DNA from: DASWHR01 sp036398095
Lineage (GTDB): Bacteria > Actinomycetota > AC-67
Length of the DNA stretch: 48,307 nt
NCBI GenBank assembly: GCA_036398095.1
Contig: DASWHR010000117.1
Location: 1-48,307, forward strand
Reading direction: 5' to 3'
Shown: one piece after another, positions 16,850-24,575 of the stretch
Layout: every line of letters starts with the position of its first letter
Numbering within the stretch: the first letter of the stretch is position 1
Notes under the pieces: model-generated
The model's database searches: none
Told to the model about the DNA's origin: nothing
The model's input: only the letters and a program-made list of their open reading frames with translations
Translations under genes and position numbers: made by a program

Positions 16850-18529
16850 TTGTTGAAGCATCGAATCGGTCTTCGCGCACTGGTTTCGGCAACGCTGACG
16901 ATCGCTTCCGCCGCCGTGGTCGTGGGTGGGCCGGCCGCCTCGCCCGCGTCGGTCGCCGTCGTCGTTCGCGCGCTGCCGGGCTCGGATGCGGTCGCGGCTC
17001 GCGCGGTCGAGCGACTCGGCGGAACGATCGGGGCACGTCTTGCGATCGTGGACGGCTTCGCCGCGAGTGTCCCCGCCGGTTCGATGGACGCGGTTCGCCG
17101 CCTCGAGCAGGTCGTGTCGGTGACGCCGGACGCATCGCTGACTCTGATGCACGCCGTGGACGGATTCGACGGAGCGACCGATCCCGGATCCAGCACGAAT
17201 GTCGGCAAGACGATCCGTTCGCACGATCTATGGCGATCGGGACTCACCGGCCGCGGCGTCGACATCGCGCTGATCGACTCGGGGGTTCTGCCGGTCAACG
17301 GACTGACCTATCGAGGAAAGGTGGTCAACGGTCCCGACCTTTCGTTCGAGTCGCAGGCCGACAACCTTCGCTACATGGATACCTACGGTCACGGCACCCA
17401 CCTGGCGGGCATCATCGCCGGCCGCGACGACGAAGCCACCACGCTTCAGGAGATGACCAGTCACGACACGTTCACCGGAGTTGCTCCCGAGTCGCGCATC
17501 GTCAGCATCAAAGTCGCGAACTCGCAGGGGGCGACCGACGTCTCTCAGGTGCTCGCCGCGATCGATTGGGTCGTTCAGCACCGCGACACCGACGGCTTCA
17601 ACATCCGAGTTCTCAATCTGGCGTTCGGAACCGACGCCACCCAAGACCACCGGCTGGATCCGCTGTCGTATGCGGTCGAGGTCGCCTGGCGCAAGGGAAT
17701 CGCCGTGGTGGTCGCCGCCGGCAACGACGGCCGGGCGAGCATCGGCCTTGCGAATCCCGCTCGCAATCCCTACGTAATCGCGGTCGGAGCCGACGACTCG
17801 AAGGGCACCTACGACACGTTCGACGATGAGATTCCCGCGTGGTCCAGCCGCGGCGACGGCGTTCGCAATCCGGATCTCGTGGCGCCGGGCAGGTCGTTGG
17901 TGAGCGTGCGCGCTCCGGGCTCCTTCATCGACCAGCAGTATCCGGGCGGCCGCGCGAACGCGCGACTGTTCCGCGGCAGCGGGACCTCGCAAGCCGCGGC
18001 CGTCGTCTCGGGCGCGGCGGCGCTGCTGATCCAGCAGCGGCCCCAGATCACGCCCGATCAACTCAAAGCGTTGCTGACCTCGACCGCCACCGCGATTCCG
18101 ATCGCGCCGTCGGCCGTCCAAGGCGCCGGCATCGTCAATCTCAAGTCGGCGGCCGCCGAGCCGACTCCGACCGCAACGCAATCGTGGCCGCTGTCGAGCG
18201 GGACCGGCTCGCTCGAGGACGCGCGCGGGTCTGCGCACGTGATGGACGAGGGCGGCAACGTGCTCGACGGCGAGCGCGACATCTTCGGCAACACCTGGGA
18301 CGGCACGACCTGGTCCGCGGGCGCGTGGAACGGCACGACCTGGTCGGGCGGCACCTGGAACGGCACGACATGGAGCGGTGAGTGCCTGTGCACGCCGACC
18401 TGGGCCGGCATGGGATGGAGCGGGACCACCTGGTCCGGAACGACGTGGTCCGGAACGACGTGGTCCGGAACGACGTGGTCCGGCACGACGTGGTCCGGCA
18501 CGACGTGGTCGAGTGCGGCATGGGAGTGA
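16850..18529 (+). CDS. Secreted subtilisin-like serine protease (S8) with W-S-G-T-T repeat tail
   Basis: This is a 559-residue exported protease (counted from the TTG at 16850). A signal peptide (HRIGLRALVSATLTIASAAV) and a propeptide-like I9 region precede the S8 catalytic domain with the triad Asp143 (ALIDSGV), His181 (YGHGTH) and Ser380 (SGTSQAA), plus the oxyanion Asn292 (AAGNDG). The C-terminal 75 residues are a Trp-rich tail (WDGTTWSAGAWNGTTW and repeats of WSGTT). Such tails occur on actinobacterial subtilases and may bind the cell wall or be secretion-linked; that role is inference. GAGGGGAG lies six bases before the TTG at 16850; TTG at 16853 or 16808 are alternatives. The next gene begins four bases after the stop, so protease and histidine kinase look co-expressed. 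Confidence 0.85.
   Translation: MLKHRIGLRALVSATLTIASAAVVVGGPAASPASVAVVVRALPGSDAVAARAVERLGGTIGARLAIVDGFAASVPAGSMDAVRRLEQVVSVTPDASLTLMHAVDGFDGATDPGSSTNVGKTIRSHDLWRSGLTGRGVDIALIDSGVLPVNGLTYRGKVVNGPDLSFESQADNLRYMDTYGHGTHLAGIIAGRDDEATTLQEMTSHDTFTGVAPESRIVSIKVANSQGATDVSQVLAAIDWVVQHRDTDGFNIRVLNLAFGTDATQDHRLDPLSYAVEVAWRKGIAVVVAAGNDGRASIGLANPARNPYVIAVGADDSKGTYDTFDDEIPAWSSRGDGVRNPDLVAPGRSLVSVRAPGSFIDQQYPGGRANARLFRGSGTSQAAAVVSGAAALLIQQRPQITPDQLKALLTSTATAIPIAPSAVQGAGIVNLKSAAAEPTPTATQSWPLSSGTGSLEDARGSAHVMDEGGNVLDGERDIFGNTWDGTTWSAGAWNGTTWSGGTWNGTTWSGECLCTPTWAGMGWSGTTWSGTTWSGTTWSGTTWSGTTWSGTTWSSAAWE
18431..18520 (+). repeat. 15-bp tandem repeat encoding W-S-G-T-T
   Basis: Five 15-base units begin at 18431, 18446, 18461, 18476 and 18491, plus a diverged sixth. 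The first three are identical (TGGTCCGGAACGACG); units four and five differ from them at one base. Near-identity at synonymous positions suggests recent expansion by slippage or recombination rather than only protein-level selection. Confidence 0.9.
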
Positions 18530-18533
18530 TCGG

Positions 18534-20498
18534 ATGAGCCGAGTGAATCGCAAGGCCGGCGTGTGGGCCCTGACGGCCCTGATCTTCGCCGTCGCCGCCG
18601 CGCTCATGCTCCTGAGAGAGATCGGGATCGCGGCCTACTCGCCGCAGCTGCACATTCCGTGGTGGGCGCTCGCCGCCATGTTCGCCTTCGCCGAGGTCAA
18701 CGTGATCCACGTGCAGCCCCGCCGGGAGACGCAGACCTTTTCGTTCAGCGAGATTCCGATCGTGCTCGGACTGTTCTTCTCCGCCCCGGCCGAACTCGTC
18801 GCCGGGCAGGTGCTCGGCGCCGCCGTCGCGCTCATCGCGCACCGCCGCCAGCCGGCCGTCAAATGGACGTTCAACCTCGCGCAATTGTGGCTGTCGGCGC
18901 TGCTGGCCGTCGCTGTGTTCCGAGCGCTGGCCCACGCCGGAGACGTCTTGGGCGGATCCGAGATCGCGGCCGCATTCGCGGCGACCGGCGTCGCGATCCT
19001 GCTCGGCATCGTCGTGGTCATGCTCGCGCTCACCGTGACTGAAGGCGTCCCGGGCCTCAAGACCTTCACGCGCCACGTGTGGTTCGGCGTCCTGGGAACG
19101 GTTACGAACACCAGCCTCGCGCTCATGGCCGTTGCCTTGCTCCGGCAGGATGCGCGCACCGGCTGGCTGATGATCGTCCCCGTGGTCGCCTTCTACTTCG
19201 CCTATCGCGGCTACGCGTCGCATCGCGCACAGCATGAGACGCTGGCGACGTTCGCCGACGCCACGCGCAGCGTGCAAGCGTCGCTGGATCTCGAGCCGGC
19301 GATGCGGACGGTGCTCGAACGCGCCCGCGAGATCTTCCGCGCGGACCTTGCCTACGTCGCATTCTTGCCGCAAGAGCCGGGCGAGCCCGGCATTCAAGCC
19401 CGGGTCGGCGGCGACGGCGACGTGGCCGTGCTGGTCACCGGGCAGCCCGATCCGACCGAGGGCGTGTGGGCGCGCGTCCTGGCTGAAGGCCGCGGCGTTG
19501 CACTGCCGGCCCCGATCGAGAACGAGCGACTTCGCGAGCATTTCCGCGAGCAAGACGTTCGCGACGTGATGTGCGCGCCGCTCGCCGGCCGCGACGGGCC
19601 GATCGGCACTATGACGGTTGCCAACCGGCGCGGCGACGTCGCGACCTTCACCGACGACGACCTTCGTTTGTTCGAATCGTTCGTCGGCCATATCGGGGCC
19701 GCACTCGAAAATGTCCGGCTGGTGGCGCGTTTGCAGATGTCGCTCGGCGACGCGACCGTGCGCGACCGGCTCAAGGACGAGTTCCTCGGCACGCTCTCGC
19801 ACGAGCTTCGCGGACCGATCACGTCGATGATCGCCAACATCGGGATGCTCTGCTCCGGCGACCTGGATCGGCTGGATGAAGAGATCGGGTTGAACACGAT
19901 CGCCGAGCAAGCTCAACAGCTTCGCTGGCTCGTGGAAGACCTGTTGATGGACGTTCGACTGGCCGGCGATGCCGTCGAGCCCGTCCTCGGCCCGATCCGC
20001 GTCGCGGACGTGCTCGAACGGGTCGTCGCGTCCTCGCATCCGTGGGCCCGCGGACACCAGATCGCCGTGGAAGGCGCCGAGGAGATCCCGACGGTGATCA
20101 CCGACTCCGACATGCTGCACCGCATCTTGAGCAACCTCGTCGGCAACGCCGTCAAGAACTCGCCCGACGGCAGCTCGATCACCGTCCGCGTGCACCGCGA
20201 CGAAGACTCGATCGTGTTCGGCGTTATCGATCAAGGCATCGGAATTCCCGCCCACATCCAGGATCGCATCTTCGAGCGCTTCTTCCACCTGGACCGCACG
20301 CCCCGCCGGAGCGGCTCGGGGATGGGCCTCGGCCTGTCGATCTGCATGCGACTGGCCGAGCTCCTCGGAGGCCGCGTATGGCTCGCCCGGTCCGAGCCGG
20401 GCGCCGGCTCCGAGTTCGCCGTTCGCGTCCCGATGCGACCGCGCGCGGACGCCGCCTCGCCGCCGACCGGCGACCGCTCACTCAGGGGACCGGCCTAA
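18534..20498 (+). CDS. Membrane histidine kinase with GAF domain
   Basis: This is a 654-residue sensor kinase. The N-terminal 225 residues hold about six to seven membrane helices (WALTALIFAVAAALMLL, ILLGIVVVMLALTV, WLMIVPVVAFYFAYRG), followed by a GAF domain (about 240-395), a HisKA helix with phospho-acceptor His423 (LSHELRGPIT) and a complete HATPase_c domain: N box LVGNAVKNS (Asn538), DQGIGIP (566-572) and GMGLGLSI (596-603). All catalytic motifs are intact. GGGAG seven bases before the ATG at 18534 fixes the start; longer readings overlap the protease repeat tail and are not protein-like. It sits between the subtilase and an OmpR-type regulator, so the signal may relate to the protease or its products. 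Confidence 0.9.
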   Translation: MSRVNRKAGVWALTALIFAVAAALMLLREIGIAAYSPQLHIPWWALAAMFAFAEVNVIHVQPRRETQTFSFSEIPIVLGLFFSAPAELVAGQVLGAAVALIAHRRQPAVKWTFNLAQLWLSALLAVAVFRALAHAGDVLGGSEIAAAFAATGVAILLGIVVVMLALTVTEGVPGLKTFTRHVWFGVLGTVTNTSLALMAVALLRQDARTGWLMIVPVVAFYFAYRGYASHRAQHETLATFADATRSVQASLDLEPAMRTVLERAREIFRADLAYVAFLPQEPGEPGIQARVGGDGDVAVLVTGQPDPTEGVWARVLAEGRGVALPAPIENERLREHFREQDVRDVMCAPLAGRDGPIGTMTVANRRGDVATFTDDDLRLFESFVGHIGAALENVRLVARLQMSLGDATVRDRLKDEFLGTLSHELRGPITSMIANIGMLCSGDLDRLDEEIGLNTIAEQAQQLRWLVEDLLMDVRLAGDAVEPVLGPIRVADVLERVVASSHPWARGHQIAVEGAEEIPTVITDSDMLHRILSNLVGNAVKNSPDGSSITVRVHRDEDSIVFGVIDQGIGIPAHIQDRIFERFFHLDRTPRRSGSGMGLGLSICMRLAELLGGRVWLARSEPGAGSEFAVRVPMRPRADAASPPTGDRSLRGPA

Positions 20499-20542
20499 GT
20501 ACCTCCGGGCAACCACGAAGCCGGGCTAGAATCTGCCGCGGA

Positions 20543-20554
20543 GGGAACGTTCCC
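20543..20554 (+). promoter_or_regulatory. Palindrome between ribosome binding site and start of the OmpR-type regulator
   Basis: GGGAACGTTCCC is a perfect 12-bp palindrome. It overlaps the GGAGGG ribosome binding site (20540-20545) and ends directly before the GTG at 20555. It could act as an operator for autoregulation or pair in the mRNA to limit translation. Confidence 0.4.
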
Positions 20555-21241
20555 GTGCGGATCCTTGTCATCGAAGACGACCAAGCCCTGGCACGCCCGA
20601 TGCGCAAAGCGCTCGAGCGCGAGGGCTTCGAGGTGCGCCTCAGCGCCGAGGGCGGTGACGGCATCGACATCGCGCGCGCCTGGCATCCCACGATCATCCT
20701 GCTCGATGTCGAGTTGCCCGACACCAACGGGCGAGAGGTCGCGCGCCAGATCCGGACCTTCTCCGCCGCTCCGATCATCATGGTCACCGGTCGCGGTCAG
20801 ACGCACGAGAAGGTTCTCGGACTCGACGCCGGCGCGACCGACTACGTCGTCAAGCCGTTCGACATCGACGAGTTGCTCGCGAGGATTCGCGCCGCCACGC
20901 GCCCCACCGACGTGGCGTCCGGTACGAATCTTGCCGGCGGCCGGATCGAGGTCGCGGATCTCGTCCTGGTCGTGGACGACCGCCGCGCCTACCGGGACGA
21001 AGCCGATCTTGGACTGACCATCAAGGAATTCGAGATCCTTCGCCTCCTTGCGTTGCGACCGGGCACGATCATCCGCCGAGACGAGATCTCCCGCGTTGTG
21101 TGGGGCACGTCGCCGTCGGAAGGCGGCAACACGATCGACGTTCACATGAGCTGGCTCCGCAAGAAGCTTGGGGACGATCCCGCCAGCCCGCGCTACATCG
21201 AAACCGTGCGCGGGCAAGGGTTCCGCTTAAGAATGCTTTAA
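20555..21241 (+). CDS. OmpR/PhoB-family response regulator
   Basis: This is a 228-residue two-domain regulator. The receiver holds the acidic pair (Glu7-Asp8-Asp9), phospho-acceptor Asp51 (ILLDVELPDTNG) and Lys100 (YVVKPFD). The C-terminal winged helix (about 130-226) shows LTIKEFEILRLLALRPG, then NTIDVHMSWLRKKLGDD, then YIETVRGQGFRL, the OmpR/PhoB pattern. The GTG at 20555 follows GGAGGG by nine bases and gives the exact family N-terminus. It lies 56 bases after the histidine kinase stop and is its probable partner. A hairpin terminator follows. Confidence 0.92.
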   Translation: MRILVIEDDQALARPMRKALEREGFEVRLSAEGGDGIDIARAWHPTIILLDVELPDTNGREVARQIRTFSAAPIIMVTGRGQTHEKVLGLDAGATDYVVKPFDIDELLARIRAATRPTDVASGTNLAGGRIEVADLVLVVDDRRAYRDEADLGLTIKEFEILRLLALRPGTIIRRDEISRVVWGTSPSEGGNTIDVHMSWLRKKLGDDPASPRYIETVRGQGFRLRML

Positions 21242-21284
21242 GTTGAGTTCGGCGTTCGGCTCGCTATCGTGGGGGGCACGAGGT

Positions 21285-21319
21285 GGTGGATCCCGCGCTG
21301 ACGGGGGCCGGGATCCGCC
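21285..21319 (+). terminator. Terminator after the OmpR-type regulator
   Basis: GGTGGATCCC (21285-21294) pairs with GGGATCCGCC (21310-21319), ten pairs with one G-U, followed by TCTTCATTT. It starts 44 bases after the stop and lies before the convergent Tad locus. Confidence 0.7.
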
Positions 21320-21402
21320 TCTTCATTTCGGGGCTTCGGGGGAACCCCGCAGCGACATGAGGGCCGGCCATGGGGCGGCCTTCTCGTCGTTTCGGAGCCT
21401 TT

Positions 21403-22281
21403 TCAAAACGTCGTCTGCATGATCCGGATGACGGCCGGACCCAGAATCACCGCGAGCAGCGCGGGGAAGATCCCGAACACCAACGGAAACAAGATCTTGA
21501 CCGGCGTCTTCGCGGCTTTCTCCTTCGCGCGCAGCCGGCGCTTCGTGCGCATCTCGCCGGCCTGGCTTCGAAGCACCTTTCCGACGGCGACGCCGAGCCG
21601 GTCGGCTTGCAGCAGCGCGAGCACGAACCCGCTCAGTTCGGCGCATTCGACGCGGTCGCGAAGCGCGGCGAACGCTTCGCGTCGCGACGACCCCAGCGAC
21701 ATCTCGTGCAGCACGCGCGTGAGCTCCTCGGCGAGCGGACCGTCGGCATCGTCGGCGGCGCGCGCGACCGCGGCCTCCAATCCGACGCCGGCCTCGACCA
21801 GGATCGCCATCAAGTCGAGCGCGTCGGGGAGCGACCGCCGGATCGCGTCGGCGCGCCGCTCGGCGCGGCGACGAAGCAGCGCGTCCGGCGCGAAGAAGCC
21901 CAGCGGAGCGCAGACCGCGAGCACGAACAGGCCCGCTCCCGGCTTCGCGGACGCGTTGACGAGACCGAAGAGCAGACCCGCGATGCCGCCGGCCGCCTTC
22001 GCGGCCAGCACTTGCTCGACCGATCGGTGCGCGCCGGAGCGTCGGATGCGTCCGGCGACGGCCTCGGCGTAGCCGTGCGGCGTCAGGCGGGCTCCGATGG
22101 CGGCAAGGTGGCGTTGAAGCGGCCCGGCCGCCGCGCGTTGCGCGACGCGGCCGAAGCCGCCGTCGCCCAGGAATTGGATCGCGGCGCGGTGGGAGTCGTG
22201 TGCGGCGCGGGCGCGCGACGCTCCCACGGCCAGCACGGGGAATGCGGCCGCGAACGCGGCGACACCGATCAACAGGACCAT
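21403..22281 (-). CDS. tadC: TadC-like inner-membrane platform protein (Tad locus A)
   Basis: This 292-residue membrane protein belongs to the type II secretion F (T2SSF) family and forms, with TadB, the membrane platform of the Tad/Flp pilus machine. It has N-terminal and central helices and a C-terminal pair (FPLVFGIFPALLAVILGPAVI) around the conserved cytoplasmic core LPDALDLMAILVEAGVGLEAAV, ELTRVLHEMSLGSSRREAF. The start ATG lies one base after the stop of tadB, so the genes are translationally linked. It ends the locus A operon; the convergent neighbour is the OmpR-type regulator. The assignment as TadC rather than TadB rests on gene order and the LPDALDLM...E.GV pattern. Confidence 0.88.
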   Translation of the reverse strand: MVLLIGVAAFAAAFPVLAVGASRARAAHDSHRAAIQFLGDGGFGRVAQRAAAGPLQRHLAAIGARLTPHGYAEAVAGRIRRSGAHRSVEQVLAAKAAGGIAGLLFGLVNASAKPGAGLFVLAVCAPLGFFAPDALLRRRAERRADAIRRSLPDALDLMAILVEAGVGLEAAVARAADDADGPLAEELTRVLHEMSLGSSRREAFAALRDRVECAELSGFVLALLQADRLGVAVGKVLRSQAGEMRTKRRLRAKEKAAKTPVKILFPLVFGIFPALLAVILGPAVIRIMQTTF

Positions 22282-22282
22282 C

Positions 22283-23197
22283 TCACACCTCCACTTTGAC
22301 GATTCGAGTCAGCCAGAACGTGCCGCCGGCCATGAGCACGCCGGCCGATCCAAGGATTCCCCAGCCGGCCGCGTTGGACGTGAGCGTTCGCAGATAACCG
22401 GGATTGGCGAGCCAGAAGAAGCCGGCAACGGCGAAGGGGAGCGCGATGAGGATTGCCGCGCTGATGCGGCCCTCCGCGGTGAGCGCTCGCACCTCGCCGT
22501 GCATCTCGCGGCGGGCACGCATGAATTCGGCTGCGACGCGCAGCAGTCCGGCGAGCGACGCGCCGTGTTCCTGTTGAGCGCGGACGCCGCGCACCACCCA
22601 CGAGAAGTCGCGGCTTCCGATTCGCTGCGCCGCAGAGTCCATCGCATCGGCGATCGGCTCGCCCAAGCGGTTCTCCGACAGGATGCCCGCGAATACCTCC
22701 GACAGCGGCGGGCGGCCTTCCTCGGCGACCATCTCCATCGCCTGCGCGAGCGACGAGCCTGCCTCGAGCGACCCGGCGAGCAGGTCGAGCGCGTCGGGAA
22801 GCGCGTCCTCGAAACGTTCGACGGCGCGGCGTGCGCGACGCCGGATCGCCGTGCGAACCGTCGCCGCCAACGCGATGGCCGCCGCGGTGCCGCTCGCGAC
22901 GCCGCCGATGGCGGCGACGATCAGGAACGCGCCGATGGTGGCGGCGGCCAGCAGAACGGCGAACTCGCCGGCGGGACGGCGGATGCCGGCGCGCGGCAGG
23001 TCGCGAGCAAGTCGCCGTCCGAAGCCGGTCCGTTCGGCCCGACGAGCCGCGGCACCGAATTGAAGCGGCCGAGGCATGCCCGGCGGGCGGTAGCCGATCT
23101 CCTCCGCCAAGTCGCGTCGCGATGTGCCGCGGGAAAAGCCGGCCGCGAGCAGCGCCAGCGCACCGCCGATCATGAACGCTCCCGCGAGCGCGGTCAT
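22283..23197 (-). CDS. tadB: TadB-like inner-membrane platform protein (Tad locus A)
   Basis: This is a 304-residue T2SSF-family protein. It starts at ATG 23197, which overlaps the TGA of tadA as ATGA; longer readings into tadA are unlikely. A hydrophobic N-terminal helix, a central helix pair (FAVLLAAATIGAFLIVAAIGGV) and the cytoplasmic T2SSF domain (LPDALDLLAGSLEAGSSLAQAM, then SEVFAGILSENRLGEPIADAM) are followed by two C-terminal helices. TadB and TadC form the base on which the TadA ATPase acts. Unlike its locus B counterpart it carries no von Willebrand A domain. Confidence 0.88.
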   Translation of the reverse strand: MTALAGAFMIGGALALLAAGFSRGTSRRDLAEEIGYRPPGMPRPLQFGAAARRAERTGFGRRLARDLPRAGIRRPAGEFAVLLAAATIGAFLIVAAIGGVASGTAAAIALAATVRTAIRRRARRAVERFEDALPDALDLLAGSLEAGSSLAQAMEMVAEEGRPPLSEVFAGILSENRLGEPIADAMDSAAQRIGSRDFSWVVRGVRAQQEHGASLAGLLRVAAEFMRARREMHGEVRALTAEGRISAAILIALPFAVAGFFWLANPGYLRTLTSNAAGWGILGSAGVLMAGGTFWLTRIVKVEV

Positions 23198-24564
23198 CGC
23201 CGGCCTCGCTTCGCGGTGCCCTGCCGAGGCATCGGACGGGACATGGGCCGGGACATCGGGGCGTCTTCGCGCTCCCACGGCGGCGGAAGCGCGACGCCGC
23301 GGTCGGCGAGCCGGTCGAGCAGCTTCGGCCGGAGGCCGGCCGGACGGAGCTTGTCGTTCGCATGATCGTAGGCGAACAGCGTCTGAAGCACGATCGTTTC
23401 GCCTTCCATGCCGTGCACTTCGCAGATCTCGGTGATGCGCCGGCGGCCGGTGCGGGTTCGCTCCTGATGGACGACGACATCGATGGCGGCAGCGATCTGT
23501 TCGCGGATCGCGCGCATCGGCAGATCGAAGCCGGCCATCAGCACCATCGTCTCCAGCCGGAACAGCGCGTCGCGGGGCGCGTTGGCGTGCACGGTCGTGA
23601 GCGAGCCTTCATGGCCGGTATTCATCGCCTGCAGCATGTCGAGCGCCTCGCCGCCGCGAACTTCGCCGACGATGATCCGGTCGGGACGCATCCGCAGCGC
23701 GTTGCGGACCAGATCGCGGATGGTGACCTCGCCGCGGCCTTCGACGTTGGCGGGACGCGATTCGAGCGACACGACGTGTGGCTGCTGCAAGCGAAGCTCG
23801 GCGGCGTCTTCGATCGTGATGATCCGCTCGGCTGCGCCGACCCAACCGGACAGCACGTTCAGCAGCGTCGTCTTGCCCGAGCCGGTGCCGCCGGTGATCA
23901 GAACGTTCTGCTTGCCGCGGACACATGCCTCCAGGAACAAGCCGGCTTCCATCGACGTCGTGCCGTTGTTGATCAGGTCCTTGACGCCGAACCCTTCGGC
24001 GCGGAACCGGCGGACGGTCAGGATCGGCTCGCCGGTGGACAGCGGCGGGATGATCGCATTGACGCGGCTCCCGTCGGACAGGCGCGCGTCCACGTAGGGC
24101 TGCGACTCGTCGATGCGGCGTCCGACGCCGGCGACGATCTTGTCGATCACGGCGCGATAGTGCTCGGTGTCGCTGAACGAGGCGCCGCTGCGCTCGATCT
24201 CACCGTCGCGTTCGATCCAGATCTCGTCGTGGGCGTTGCACATGATCTCGTTGATCGCCGGATCGGACAGGAACTGATCGAGTGGTCCGTAGCCGAACAG
24301 GTCGGCGGTGACCGACTCGATCAGCGTGCGCCGCGCCGCGTCGTCGATCGTCGCATTGCGTTCGGTGCCCAGCGCCTCTTCGAGCGCGGTGGTGACGTCG
24401 GCGCGGATTCGCTCTTGGCTGCCGCCGGCGAGTGACGGCGCGACGTCTCGCAGGACTTGTTCGCGCACGCGGCGGCGCATCGCGTTGACGGGCTTGTCGC
24501 GGCCGCGCTTGACGGCCGGCGGCGCCGGCGGTTCGATCCGCGCGAGCTTTTCGGACAGCTTCAT
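23194..24564 (-). CDS. tadA: TadA/CpaF pilus assembly ATPase (Tad locus A)
   Basis: This is a 456-residue secretion ATPase of the CpaF/VirB11 family that powers Flp pilus assembly from the cytoplasm. Visible motifs: N-terminal helical region, YVDARLSDGSRVNAIIPP (about 157-174), Walker A GGTGSGKT (225-232), Asp box ITIEDAAEL (249-257), Walker B region RIIVGEVRGGEALDM (296-310) and His box TGHEGSLTTVHAN (316-328). GAGGAGG just upstream supports the ATG at 24564. The C-terminus has a short Met-Pro-Arg repeat (MSRPMSRPMPRQ). The stop overlaps the tadB start by ATGA and the gene follows cpaE by 11 bases. Confidence 0.93.
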   Translation of the reverse strand: MKLSEKLARIEPPAPPAVKRGRDKPVNAMRRRVREQVLRDVAPSLAGGSQERIRADVTTALEEALGTERNATIDDAARRTLIESVTADLFGYGPLDQFLSDPAINEIMCNAHDEIWIERDGEIERSGASFSDTEHYRAVIDKIVAGVGRRIDESQPYVDARLSDGSRVNAIIPPLSTGEPILTVRRFRAEGFGVKDLINNGTTSMEAGLFLEACVRGKQNVLITGGTGSGKTTLLNVLSGWVGAAERIITIEDAAELRLQQPHVVSLESRPANVEGRGEVTIRDLVRNALRMRPDRIIVGEVRGGEALDMLQAMNTGHEGSLTTVHANAPRDALFRLETMVLMAGFDLPMRAIREQIAAAIDVVVHQERTRTGRRRITEICEVHGMEGETIVLQTLFAYDHANDKLRPAGLRPKLLDRLADRGVALPPPWEREDAPMSRPMSRPMPRQGTAKRGRR

Positions 24565-24575
24565 CGAATCCTCCT

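Noticed and set aside
18408..18520. CRISPR or mobile-element repeats at the subtilase 3' end
   Set aside because: Direct in-frame 15-bp coding repeats with no spacers, no inverted ends and no transposase nearby.
18141..20288. 715-codon minus-strand frame opposite the histidine kinase
   Set aside because: The plus-strand frame encodes a complete kinase with all catalytic motifs; the opposite frame is Arg/Asp/His-rich low-complexity and has no ribosome binding site.
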